Assembly (NCBI GenBank): GCA_016296945.1
Contig: JAEDHQ010000065.1
Location: 1-8,662 of the forward strand
Length of the DNA: 8,662 nucleotides
From: Bacilli bacterium
Lineage (GTDB): Bacteria; Bacillota_I; Bacilli_A; ML615J-28; CAG-698
Reading direction: 5' to 3'
A program made the translations under genes and the position numbers. Shown one piece after another: positions 1 through 6,609 of this stretch. The notes under the pieces were generated by a model. It was not told the DNA's origin. It saw only the letters and a program-made list of their open reading frames with translations, and searched no databases. Position 1 is the stretch's first letter. Each line of letters starts with the position of its first letter.

Positions 1-410
1 TTAATGCCGACCAAATGGTAGAACAGTTAGAAGAACAAAACGAAATTGATGGGGCAATGTTCAAGATTAAAGATGATCCACGTGTCACTAAAATTGGACA
101 TGTTATCAGAAAGTATAGTTTAGATGAATTACCGCAACTCTGGAATGTGTTAAAAGGTGATATGTCTTTGGTTGGACCTCGTCCACCTCTACCAATGGAA
201 GTAGAAGATTATACACCGTATGACAAGTTACGTTTAATCGTTACACCGGGTTGTACTGGCCTGTGGCAAGTAACTAAGCGTAATGATGCAGATTTTGATG
301 AAATGGTAGAATTAGATCTTGAATATATCAATAATAGTAGTTTATGGTTTGATTTTAAGATTTTGCTCAAAACTGTCGGTGTTGTTATTCATCCGAATAG
401 TGCATATTAA
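1..410 (+). CDS. Priming sugar-1-phosphate transferase, 3' part (bacterial sugar transferase family)
   Basis: The gene enters from before the window: the frame is open from base 3 and ends at TAA 408-410, so only the C-terminal ~136 residues are present. The family (polyprenyl-phosphate hexose-1-phosphate transferase, WcaJ/EpsE/PglC type) transfers a sugar phosphate from a UDP-sugar to undecaprenyl phosphate at the inner membrane face, the first step of repeat-unit assembly. Counting from the Met at base 15, the stretch 34-57 holds the family core: SLDELPQ with the catalytic Asp-Glu dyad (36-37), then NVLKGDMSLVGPRP. PGCTGLWQV at 78-86 is also characteristic. The N-terminal membrane helix expected of the family is outside the window. 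The sugar, galactose or glucose, cannot be told from this part. Hand-counted GC of the first 240 bases is about 38%, well above the following genes, which fits a conserved core gene next to a variable cassette. Confidence 0.93.
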   Translation, partial: NADQMVEQLEEQNEIDGAMFKIKDDPRVTKIGHVIRKYSLDELPQLWNVLKGDMSLVGPRPPLPMEVEDYTPYDKLRLIVTPGCTGLWQVTKRNDADFDEMVELDLEYINNSSLWFDFKILLKTVGVVIHPNSAY

Positions 411-425
411 TTAAGTCTGGATAGA

Positions 426-1564
426 ATGATGAAGAAAAAATAATCATAGTTGTCCAATCGCTAAGTGGTGGAGGTACAGAAGTTGCATTAACCGAATTTA
501 TTAATCATTTAGCTATTGATAAGTTTGATGTGACATTATTACTTGTAGATAAAAATACTGACTTCATTGATAGAATAAAAAGAGATATAAAAATACATTA
601 TTTGGCCTTTGATAATAATATCTATCATAACTTAGTATCAATGAATGCATTAGAAGGAAAAGTTATAAAAAAAGCATTATTGAACAAAAAAATAAAGATC
701 TATGATAAGATATTACCTCATGTAAATTCATCTATGTTTAAGTTTAGATATGATTTGGCCGTTGATTTTTATGGCTATGGGTCTTTTACTACTGCTATAG
801 TAGCAAAAAAATAAAAACTCTAAAAAAAGCTACATAGATTCAAAATGCCATGGATTAAAAATGTTGAGGATTATCTTCGTGACTATGATAAAGTCTTTTG
901 TGTTTCTAAAACAATAAAAAGTGTATTTGATAATTTATATCCACAGTTTAATAGGAAAAGCGAAGTATTTTATAATTTTGTGGATATAAATAATATTCTC
1001 TTTAAATCACAGGAGTTTATTCCGATCGAATTTGATAAAAAAGAATATAATATTGTTTCGGTTGGGAGATTAACTGAGCAAAAGGGCTTCGATATTGTCC
1101 TTAAAGCAGCCTATATTCTGAAAAAGAAAGATTTTAAATTTAAATGGTTTGTCATAGGTGATGGTAAAGACAAAAAGAAGTTAAATAAGCAACTTCGTAA
1201 ATTAAAATTAGAAGATAGTTTTTTCTTTTTAGGAAAAAAAGCTAACCCTTATCCATACGTCAAAAATGCAGATCTATTTGTTCTACCATCTAGACACGAG
1301 GGCTATGGCCTTGCAACTTTAGAAGCTAGAATTTTAAAGAAGATGGTCATAGTTTCAGATTTGCCGGTTAGTAGAGAGCAAATCTAGAACGAGAAGAATG
1401 GACTTATGTGTAAGCTTAATGAGTTAGATTTAAGTAATTGTATTATGAAAGCATATTATAATGAAAGTCTGCGGAAAAAAATAAAATCAAACTTAAATAA
1501 AGAAGAGATTAATTTTGATAGCGAAATCCAAAAATTGGAGCAGTTATTAGAAAAGAAGGAGTAA
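426..1564 (+). pseudogene. Broken GT4 glycosyltransferase (multiple frameshifts and a stop)
   Basis: These bases read as one GT4-type (GT-B fold) glycosyltransferase only if several lesions are repaired. ATG 426 opens MMKKK and stops at once; adding one A to the run at 435-440 joins it to IIIVVQSLSGGGTEVAL, a normal GT4 N-terminus with a glycine-rich loop at 467-475. That frame stops at 812-814; one extra A in the run 805-811 gives KIKTLKKAT. The frame shifts again near 833-841 and resumes as KMPWIKNVEDYL. The C-terminal domain carries VGRLTEQKGF (from 1061) and the EX7E motif EGYGLATLE (1298-1324), typical of retaining GT4 enzymes. An in-frame TAG at 1385-1387 cuts it, yet 58 sensible codons follow to TAA 1562-1564. 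Repaired length is about 382 residues, normal for the family. Surviving fragments are 530-814 and 845-1387; neither has a convincing ribosome binding site. Sugar specificity is unknown. Confidence 0.85.
1556..1561 (+). promoter_or_regulatory. Ribosome binding site for the GT4 gene
   Basis: AAGGAG lies 8 nt before GTG 1570 and supports that non-ATG start. It sits inside the last codons of the preceding pseudogene, so the two genes are tightly linked. Confidence 0.75.
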
Positions 1565-1569
1565 TATTT

Positions 1570-2652
1570 GTGAAAGTCTTAATGATTAATACTGTAAATT
1601 TAGAAAAAAATGGAGTCACTACTTTTATTCTAAATAGTTGTAAATCCTTAAGAAAAGAACATGTTGATATAGACATAGCTGCTACCAACACTGTATCTAC
1701 AGATATAAACAATTTTTTAAAAGAAAATCATATATCGTATATAAAATTACCTGATAGAAAAAAATCTCAAATTAAATATGTTCATTTTTTAGTTAAAATT
1801 TTAAAACAAAATAATTACGATGTTGTACATATTCATGGAAATAGTACTACAATGTCGATTGAATTGTTGGCCGCAAAAATAGCAAATATTCCTGTTAGGG
1901 TGGCACACAGTCATAATACTATTACGGAACATCCACTTATTAATAAGATATTAAGGCCTTTTTTTAATATTTTAGTCAATGGAAGAGTAGCTTGTAATAA
2001 AGAAGCCGGGAAATGGCTATTTAAGAATAAAACTTTTCTTGTAATAAAAAATGGTATATTTTTTGATAAATATACATTTAATTTAACAAAAAGAGAAAAT
2101 TTCAGGCAAAAATTCAATTTAAAAAAAACAGATATTTTATTAGGACATGTGGGACTCTTTAATTATCAAAAAAATCAGGAATTTTTAATAGATTTAATAA
2201 AGCAACTAGATGAGAAATATAAATTAGTGTTGATAGGTGAAGGTAATTTATATAATGAGTTTCTTCAGACTGTTAAGGATAAAAAATTAGAGAAACGAAT
2301 TATGACCATTGGAGCAGTGTCTAATGTACCAGATTATCTTGCGGCAATGGATATTTTTGTATTGCCGTCGCGTTTTGAAGGACAACCTTTTGTTATTATT
2401 GAGGCACTTGCATCTGGATTGCCGTGTATTATATCAGCTAAAGTACCCAAAGAAATTGATATAACAGGTAATTGTAATTTTGTTCCTTTAGAGATAAATG
2501 ATTGGGTGTCATCAGTGAGAAATACAAAAATAGATGATAGATCCTTAAGAAGTATCGATAATCAAAAGAAGTTGAAACAAAAGGGATATGACGCAAGTGA
2601 AAGTGGTCACATTTTAAAAGATTATTATGGGAGTTTATACTATAAGGAGTAG
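1570..2652 (+). CDS. GT4 family glycosyltransferase (EpsF-like)
   Basis: A 360-residue cytoplasmic GT-B glycosyltransferase that should add one sugar from a nucleotide donor to the lipid-linked repeat unit. The N-terminal acceptor domain begins MKVLMINTVNLEKNGVTTF, with the glycine turn at 15. It contains DVVHIHGN (84-91) and RVAHSHNT (110-117), a signature of the EpsF-like GT4 group in Gram-positive polysaccharide clusters. The C-terminal Rossmann domain starts near GHVGLFNYQKN (192-202), with LIGEGNL (221-227) and the donor-binding EX7E motif EGQPFVIIE (E270 and E278) followed by ALASGLPCI. Length is normal and there are no lesions, in contrast to the GT4 pseudogene just upstream. The GTG start is set by AAGGAG at 1556-1561. 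Parts of the gene are extremely AT-rich (bases 1741-1800 have 9 G/C of 60). Fold and family are sure; the sugar added and the linkage are not readable. Confidence 0.92.
   Translation: MKVLMINTVNLEKNGVTTFILNSCKSLRKEHVDIDIAATNTVSTDINNFLKENHISYIKLPDRKKSQIKYVHFLVKILKQNNYDVVHIHGNSTTMSIELLAAKIANIPVRVAHSHNTITEHPLINKILRPFFNILVNGRVACNKEAGKWLFKNKTFLVIKNGIFFDKYTFNLTKRENFRQKFNLKKTDILLGHVGLFNYQKNQEFLIDLIKQLDEKYKLVLIGEGNLYNEFLQTVKDKKLEKRIMTIGAVSNVPDYLAAMDIFVLPSRFEGQPFVIIEALASGLPCIISAKVPKEIDITGNCNFVPLEINDWVSSVRNTKIDDRSLRSIDNQKKLKQKGYDASESGHILKDYYGSLYYKE
2644..2649 (+). promoter_or_regulatory. Ribosome binding site for the Alg14-like gene
   Basis: AAGGAG ends immediately before the TAG stop of the GT4 gene and lies 6 nt before TTG 2656. 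It decides that unusual start and suggests translational coupling. Confidence 0.75.
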
Positions 2653-2655
2653 AAT

Positions 2656-3108
2656 TTGAAAATTTTATTTACTTGTTCTTCAGGCGGACATTTAACCGAG
2701 TTATTACAATTAAAGAAAATAATTATTCAAAATAAATCTTACTTGTTAACAGAAACAAATCAATTACATAATAATCTGTTTGAAAAAGTTTTCAAGGTAC
2801 AGCAAATTAATAGAAAAGAAAAGCATTTTCTTTTCTATTTTGTAAAATTATTTTTAAAATCTAGAAAAATATATAATGATGTTAATCCAGAAGTCATTAT
2901 TTCGACGGGGGCTCTCGTGACAGTGCCAATTTGCATTCTTGCAAAACTACATCATAAAAAAATTATCTATATTGAATCATTTGCTAGAATTTATAATCCG
3001 TCTTTAACGGGAAAAATAATGTATAAAGTTGCTGATGAATTTATTGTACAATGGCCTGAATTATTAAAATATTATCCAAAAGCTAAATACTTTGGAGGTA
3101 TTTTTTAA
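2656..3108 (+). CDS. Alg14-like subunit of a two-part glycosyltransferase
   Basis: A 150-residue protein starting at TTG. It matches the Alg14/PssD/Cps14F family, the acceptor-side, membrane-associated half of a split GT28-type (GT-B) glycosyltransferase. Visible family marks are the N-terminal LFTCSSGGHLTELLQL (4-19), the PEVIISTGALVTVPICILAKL stretch around 78-98 (a hydrophobic segment with the STGA motif), IYIESFAR (104-111), and the C-terminal VQWPELLKYYPKAKYFGGIF end (131-150). The length is typical. The next gene, two bases downstream, is the Alg13-like catalytic partner, so the two should work as a complex. In Streptococcus pneumoniae type 14 the equivalent pair Cps14F/Cps14G adds beta-1,4-galactose as the second sugar of the repeat unit. 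That precedent suggests, but does not prove, the same step here. Confidence 0.92.
   Translation: MKILFTCSSGGHLTELLQLKKIIIQNKSYLLTETNQLHNNLFEKVFKVQQINRKEKHFLFYFVKLFLKSRKIYNDVNPEVIISTGALVTVPICILAKLHHKKIIYIESFARIYNPSLTGKIMYKVADEFIVQWPELLKYYPKAKYFGGIF
3094..3099 (+). promoter_or_regulatory. Ribosome binding site for the Alg13-like gene
   Basis: GGAGGT lies within the final codons of the Alg14-like gene, 11 nt before ATG 3111. The spacing is long but this is the only good match nearby. Confidence 0.55.
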
Positions 3109-3110
3109 TT

Positions 3111-3590
3111 ATGATATTTATTACAGTAGGCACGCAAAAATTTCAATTTAATAGATTACTTAAAACGATAGATAATCTTATAGAAAATAAAGATATTGTT
3201 GATAAGGTGATTTGCCAGGCTGGGTACTCAACATATTCTCCCCAAAATTATAAAACGATAAAATTTATGTCTCAGAGTGAGTACAATCAAAATATAAAAA
3301 ATTGTGAATTATTAATAACACATGCAGGTGTTGGGACGATCTTAGAAGCAAAAAAAAATAATAAGACTGTAATAGTAGTTCCAAGATTAAAAAAATATAA
3401 TGAACATGTAGATGATCACCAACAACAAATTGCCTATGGGTTTTCTAAAAAAGAAATTGTATTAGAAAGTGATTGCTCGAATTTAAAAAGTGTACTTGAT
3501 AAAGCACAAGAAATACGATTGAAAGAATATAAATTTAATAACAAAGTTTTTATTCATAAATTAAATGATATTTTAGATGGCATGGAGTAG
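3111..3590 (+). CDS. Alg13-like catalytic subunit of a two-part glycosyltransferase
   Basis: A 159-residue protein of the GT28 C-terminal-domain family (Alg13/PssE/Cps14G type), the half that binds the nucleotide sugar. It opens with IFITVGTQKFQFNRLL (2-17), close to the family's VTVGT.. Fd.L signature. It carries LLITHAGVGTILEA (67-80), the conserved donor-binding loop, then VIVVPRLKKYNEHVDDHQ (87-104), where Asn, His and Gln of the NEHxDDHQ block are hallmark residues. The final helices match the usual end of the family. It lies two bases after the stop of the Alg14-like partner, an arrangement conserved in Gram-positive capsule and EPS clusters. Expected role: transfer of a hexose (often galactose) from a UDP-sugar to the lipid-linked primer at the membrane. 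The A-run of nine at 3350-3358 is in frame and intact. Confidence 0.92.
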   Translation: MIFITVGTQKFQFNRLLKTIDNLIENKDIVDKVICQAGYSTYSPQNYKTIKFMSQSEYNQNIKNCELLITHAGVGTILEAKKNNKTVIVVPRLKKYNEHVDDHQQQIAYGFSKKEIVLESDCSNLKSVLDKAQEIRLKEYKFNNKVFIHKLNDILDGME

Positions 3591-3671
3591 AGCAATTTTT
3601 ATGGTGTAAGAGGGCATTGTTAAGTCACATTCTGTTCATAAATAATCTCAAAGTATACAAGGAGTGTTTTT
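3591..3671 (+). promoter_or_regulatory. Intergenic gap with possible internal promoter
   Basis: This 81-nt gap is the longest non-coding stretch in the window. It holds TTGTTA (3617-3622, 4 of 6 to the -35 consensus), an 18-nt spacer and AATAAT (3641-3646, 5 of 6 to the -10 consensus). AAGGAG follows at 3659-3664, 7 nt before GTG 3672. In such AT-rich DNA chance matches of this quality are common, so the promoter is tentative; the ribosome binding site is good. No terminator hairpin is visible. Confidence 0.3.
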
Positions 3672-4685
3672 GTGTTACCATTAGTTTCAATAATTGTACC
3701 TGTCTATAATGTAGAAAAATATTTAATAGAATGTTTAAATTCGTTAGTTAATCAAACGTATTCAAATATAGAAATTTTACTGATTGATGACGGCTCTAAA
3801 GATTCAAGTGGAGAAATCTGTGATGATTTTGCAGCTAAGTATAAAAATGTATATTCTTATCATAAAAAAAATTCTGGATTAGGTTTAACAAGAAATTATG
3901 GTATGAGTTTGATAAAGGGTGAGTACGTTACATTTGTAGATAGTGATGATTATTTGGATAAAGACGCGATTTCTTGTTTAGTTGCTGGTTTAGATAAAGG
4001 TAAAAATGATACAGTCATTGGTGGATTTACAAAAGTCAGCGATACTGGAAAAAAATTATATGTAGAAAAGTATTCTTCGCAAATATTTGCTGAGAAAGAT
4101 ATTTATACAAAATTACTTGTTAAAATGTTGGGTAGCAGTCCCAATAATCATGATTCGATTAGACCTTCAGTCTGGAATACATTATATTCTGTTAATATAA
4201 TTAAAAAGAATAAGTTATCGTTTGTTTCGGAAAGAGAGCTAATTTCAGAAGATATTGTATGGGATACTGATTATTATAGATTCTGTAAATCAGTACAACT
4301 TATCTCTGCTGCCACTTATTATTATCGTTTAAATCCTACTTCTTTGACTCAAGTCTATAAAGAAGATAGATTTCAAAAAAATGTGTATTTTTTTGAATGT
4401 ATGACAAAAAAGTTAAGGGATTCAATCATCTATGAAGAGGCTAAACAAAGATTAAGTAAAAATCTATTTATTAATGTGAGAACGGCTATATCTCAAGAAA
4501 AATATAATACCTTTAGAAGTGGATATGATCATATTAAAAACATGTGTAATAACCTTACTTTAGAGCAGGCAATTGAAAACTATCCCATAAAAAAGTTAGG
4601 AAAGAGTCAATTGTGTTTTATTTTAATGATTAAATATAAAATGAGTGGGGTTTTAACCGCTTTAAGTAAGTTAAGTGTAATGTAA
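3672..4685 (+). CDS. GT2 family glycosyltransferase
   Basis: A 337-residue inverting GT-A glycosyltransferase. The catalytic domain fills residues 1-110. VSIIVPVYNVEKYLIECLNSL (5-25) is the canonical GT2 opening, ILLIDDGSKDSSGEI (35-49) binds the nucleotide, NSGLGLTRNYGM (67-78) follows, and YVTFVDSDDYLD (85-96) holds the metal-binding DXD (D90, D92). The second half has SEDIVWDTDYY (192-202), whose acidic ED is the usual catalytic-base region in this subgroup, and YYYRLNPTSLTQ (216-227). There is no long hydrophobic segment, so it is probably a cytoplasmic or peripheral membrane enzyme extending the repeat unit. GTG 3672 is chosen because AAGGAG lies 7 nt before it and the family motif starts at once; no earlier start fits. 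The sugar is unknown. It is 12 to 18 nt upstream of the polymerase gene. Confidence 0.93.
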   Translation: MLPLVSIIVPVYNVEKYLIECLNSLVNQTYSNIEILLIDDGSKDSSGEICDDFAAKYKNVYSYHKKNSGLGLTRNYGMSLIKGEYVTFVDSDDYLDKDAISCLVAGLDKGKNDTVIGGFTKVSDTGKKLYVEKYSSQIFAEKDIYTKLLVKMLGSSPNNHDSIRPSVWNTLYSVNIIKKNKLSFVSERELISEDIVWDTDYYRFCKSVQLISAATYYYRLNPTSLTQVYKEDRFQKNVYFFECMTKKLRDSIIYEEAKQRLSKNLFINVRTAISQEKYNTFRSGYDHIKNMCNNLTLEQAIENYPIKKLGKSQLCFILMIKYKMSGVLTALSKLSVM

Positions 4686-4690
4686 TTAAT

Positions 4691-4696
4691 GGGTGA
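4691..4696 (+). promoter_or_regulatory. Ribosome binding site that favours TTG 4703 for the polymerase gene
   Basis: GGGTGA resembles the 3' half of the full GGAGGTGA consensus. It abuts ATG 4697 with no spacer but lies 6 nt before in-frame TTG 4703, which is therefore the likelier start. Confidence 0.5.
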
Positions 4697-4702
4697 ATGA
4701 TT

Positions 4703-5905
4703 TTGAATAATGAGTTAACGGCTAGGGACATAGAGCCAAATCCCAAAATCGGCTTAATATATAATCTGTGTCTATTTCTGTTGTGTTTTACATATAGTTT
4801 GTCTACAATATATATTTTTTCAACTAATACAACTGTGAATATAATAAACTTGGCTGCACAATTAATCTCCTATCCAATCTTAGTTATGTTAATGATTGAT
4901 GCGGGATATTCTGTTAAAGAGTATATTATTATATTTTTAGTTATAACAATTTTTCTTTTAGAATTTTATTTTAATAGAAGCACAAGTTGGTTAAGATATC
5001 TCTTACTTATTTTAGCTTCTCGAAAAGTTAAATTTGATGATATTTTACGGACGTTATTGATTTCATTTAGCACTATTTTTTTAATAGGATTTTTCCTATA
5101 TCTAATGGGTATTTCTGATGCAGGTATTGGTCGAAGAAATGGTATATCCTTCGGATTTATAGAACCTAATACAGTATCAATGATTATCATTACAATTATT
5201 TTCTTAATTTTGTGTTTACAAAAGCGCTTAAAAGTAAGTTCCTTGGTAATGATATTGGTTACTATTATTTTTATAAATATATTTACGAAGACTCAGACGG
5301 CAGCATTAGTTCTTATTTTATTACCATTTTTATATTTATGGGTAAAACGAGGAATAGATAAAGATAAAAGTTTTAGCAAATTTATTATGAAGGCTTTTCA
5401 AATATTAGTAATGATATTTACTTGCTTACTGCTTTATTTATATCCACAAGCAATTTTTAATCCATTTCGTAATATAGTAGACGGATTCTTTAGTTATCGT
5501 CCATATCTTAATTATAATAATTTTGTGAAGTATGGGCTTTCTTTATTTGGCCAAAAAATAGATTTCTTTGATACTGCTAATTTAGCATATAATTATTTAA
5601 CAGGTTCGCTTTCAAATCAACGATATAACACTGTTGATAGTGCTTATGTAACACAGCTATTAACAATAGGGATCATTACCATCATTCCTATATATATGGC
5701 TTATATTCAACTTATAAAGAAAGCAATAAAAAATAAGAGATATATGTTGATCACTGTAGCAATTTTATGTAGTTGTTATGCATTCCTAGAAAATAACTAT
5801 AATGAAGCATATTATTTCTTTCCATATTTTTATTTATTGAGTGCAGATGTTAAATCAAAATCAGAGAAGAAAGATTTAGTTACTAGGAGATTTGATAATG
5901 CATAA
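4703..5905 (+). CDS. Wzy-like polysaccharide polymerase (multi-spanning membrane protein)
   Basis: A very hydrophobic protein of 400 residues (402 if started at ATG 4697) that should polymerise repeat units on the outer face of the membrane. Numbered from the ATG, hydrophobic segments are visible near 18-41, 48-68, 74-92, 97-108, 117-138, 158-175, 179-196, 201-217, 231-250, 317-337, 349-364 and 371-383, so about 10-12 spans. A longer polar loop at about 251-316 fits the large extracellular loop of Wzy proteins. RRNGISFGFIEPNT (146-159) resembles the R..GF.hPN motif seen in many Wzy polymerases and O-antigen ligases, and TVDSAY (312-317) resembles the D.aY motif before the late spans. Sequence conservation in this family is low, so the call rests on topology, these motifs and cluster position. 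A Wzx flippase is the main alternative, but it would usually show more evenly spaced helices without the large loop. The 3' end overlaps the next gene by 8 nt. Confidence 0.82.
   Translation: MNNELTARDIEPNPKIGLIYNLCLFLLCFTYSLSTIYIFSTNTTVNIINLAAQLISYPILVMLMIDAGYSVKEYIIIFLVITIFLLEFYFNRSTSWLRYLLLILASRKVKFDDILRTLLISFSTIFLIGFFLYLMGISDAGIGRRNGISFGFIEPNTVSMIIITIIFLILCLQKRLKVSSLVMILVTIIFINIFTKTQTAALVLILLPFLYLWVKRGIDKDKSFSKFIMKAFQILVMIFTCLLLYLYPQAIFNPFRNIVDGFFSYRPYLNYNNFVKYGLSLFGQKIDFFDTANLAYNYLTGSLSNQRYNTVDSAYVTQLLTIGIITIIPIYMAYIQLIKKAIKNKRYMLITVAILCSCYAFLENNYNEAYYFFPYFYLLSADVKSKSEKKDLVTRRFDNA
5885..5889 (+). promoter_or_regulatory. Ribosome binding site for the acetyltransferase gene
   Basis: AGGAG inside the 3' end of the polymerase gene is 8 nt before ATG 5898 but only 2 nt before in-frame TTG 5892, so ATG 5898 is the likely start. 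Confidence 0.6.
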
Positions 5906-6595
5906 AGATAAAATAAAAAAATTAGTGTTAGGTCATCGTGCTAGTAGTGAGGCTTATATTAATTTTTTAAGAAAACAAGGCATAAAAGTAGGAACTAATG
6001 TAAAATTGTATCGACCTTTTAACACTACTATTGATTTTCAAAATCCACATTTATTGACAATTGGAAATGATGTTCAAATTACTGGGCCAGTTACTATTCT
6101 TACTCATGACTATAGTTGGTCAGTTTTGAAAAAAAGTATGGCTATATTTATGGTAATCAGAGAAAGACTGAAATAGGAAATAACGTATTTATTGGATGGG
6201 GGCCACTATTTTAGGGGGGTAGTCATGTAGGAACTAATGTAATAATAGGAGCTAATGCCGTCGTAAGTGGAATAGTAGAAGATAATTCAGTATATGCTGG
6301 AAATCCTGCCAAAAAGATAATGAGTTTAGCTGATTTTAAAGCAAAAAGAGAGAAAAGACAATTATCTGAAGCAAAGGCTTATGTACGTGAATATAAATTA
6401 AGATTTGGAGTAATTCCTCCGGAATCTAAATTGACTGAATATTTTTTCCTATTTAAGAAAAATGATGATGTAAAAACATTTCATGAAATGTTGACTTTGA
6501 TGGGAAATTATGAGAATAGTGTAAAAGAGTTAGAAGTTCATAAACCAGTATTTAATAATTACGAAGAGTTTATAGATTATTGTCTAAAGGATTAA
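5898..6595 (+). pseudogene. Broken hexapeptide-repeat acetyltransferase
   Basis: As a whole this region encodes a left-handed beta-helix (LbH) O-acetyltransferase of a type common in EPS clusters, which would transfer acetyl from acetyl-CoA to a sugar of the glycan. The first frame (5898-6176) gives the N-terminal part and the active-site stretch VTILTHDYSW with its histidine, then fails after LKK. One more A in the run of seven at 6129-6135 restores KKKYGYIYGNQRKTEIGNNVFIGWG. A TAG at 6212-6214 sits where the family has GWGATILGGSH. One more G at 6198-6202 and one fewer at 6214-6219 restore it exactly. The rest, VGTNVIIGANAVVSGIV, VYAGNPAKKI and a charged C-terminal extension (from 6320), is intact to TAA 6593-6595. 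The repaired protein is 232 residues. The open C-terminal piece 6320-6595 lacks the catalytic part and a good ribosome binding site. Real inactivation, slippage-controlled expression and sequencing error are all possible. Confidence 0.85.
5988..6242 (+). repeat. 16-nt direct repeat pair inside the acetyltransferase
   Basis: GTAGGAACTAATGTAA occurs at 5988-6003 and again at 6227-6242. Each copy encodes the hexapeptide-repeat phrase VGTNV. The offset of 239 nt is one short of a codon multiple, which matches the net one-base loss inferred for this gene. Confidence 0.8.
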
Positions 6596-6609
6596 GGTAT
6601 AGGTGAAAT

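Noticed and set aside
435..440. A-run at the GT4 start considered as a programmed frameshift site
   Set aside because: The gene carries further disabling lesions downstream, so a programmed shift here could not give a full protein; no stimulating hairpin is evident.
1509..1712. Minus-strand open frame of 67 codons
   Set aside because: It is antisense to the end of the GT4 pseudogene and the start of the intact GT4 gene, has no recognisable motif and no good ribosome binding site.
1911..2117. Minus-strand open frame of 68 codons
   Set aside because: Lies wholly antisense to a clear GT4 gene; its hydrophobic look follows from the AT-rich complement.
4966..5190. Minus-strand open frame of 74 codons
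   Set aside because: Antisense to the polymerase gene with no family features.
5988..6242. 16-nt direct repeat considered as an attachment site or recombination signal
   Set aside because: Both copies encode the same VGTNV hexapeptide phrase in a left-handed beta-helix protein, so ordinary internal protein repetition explains them.
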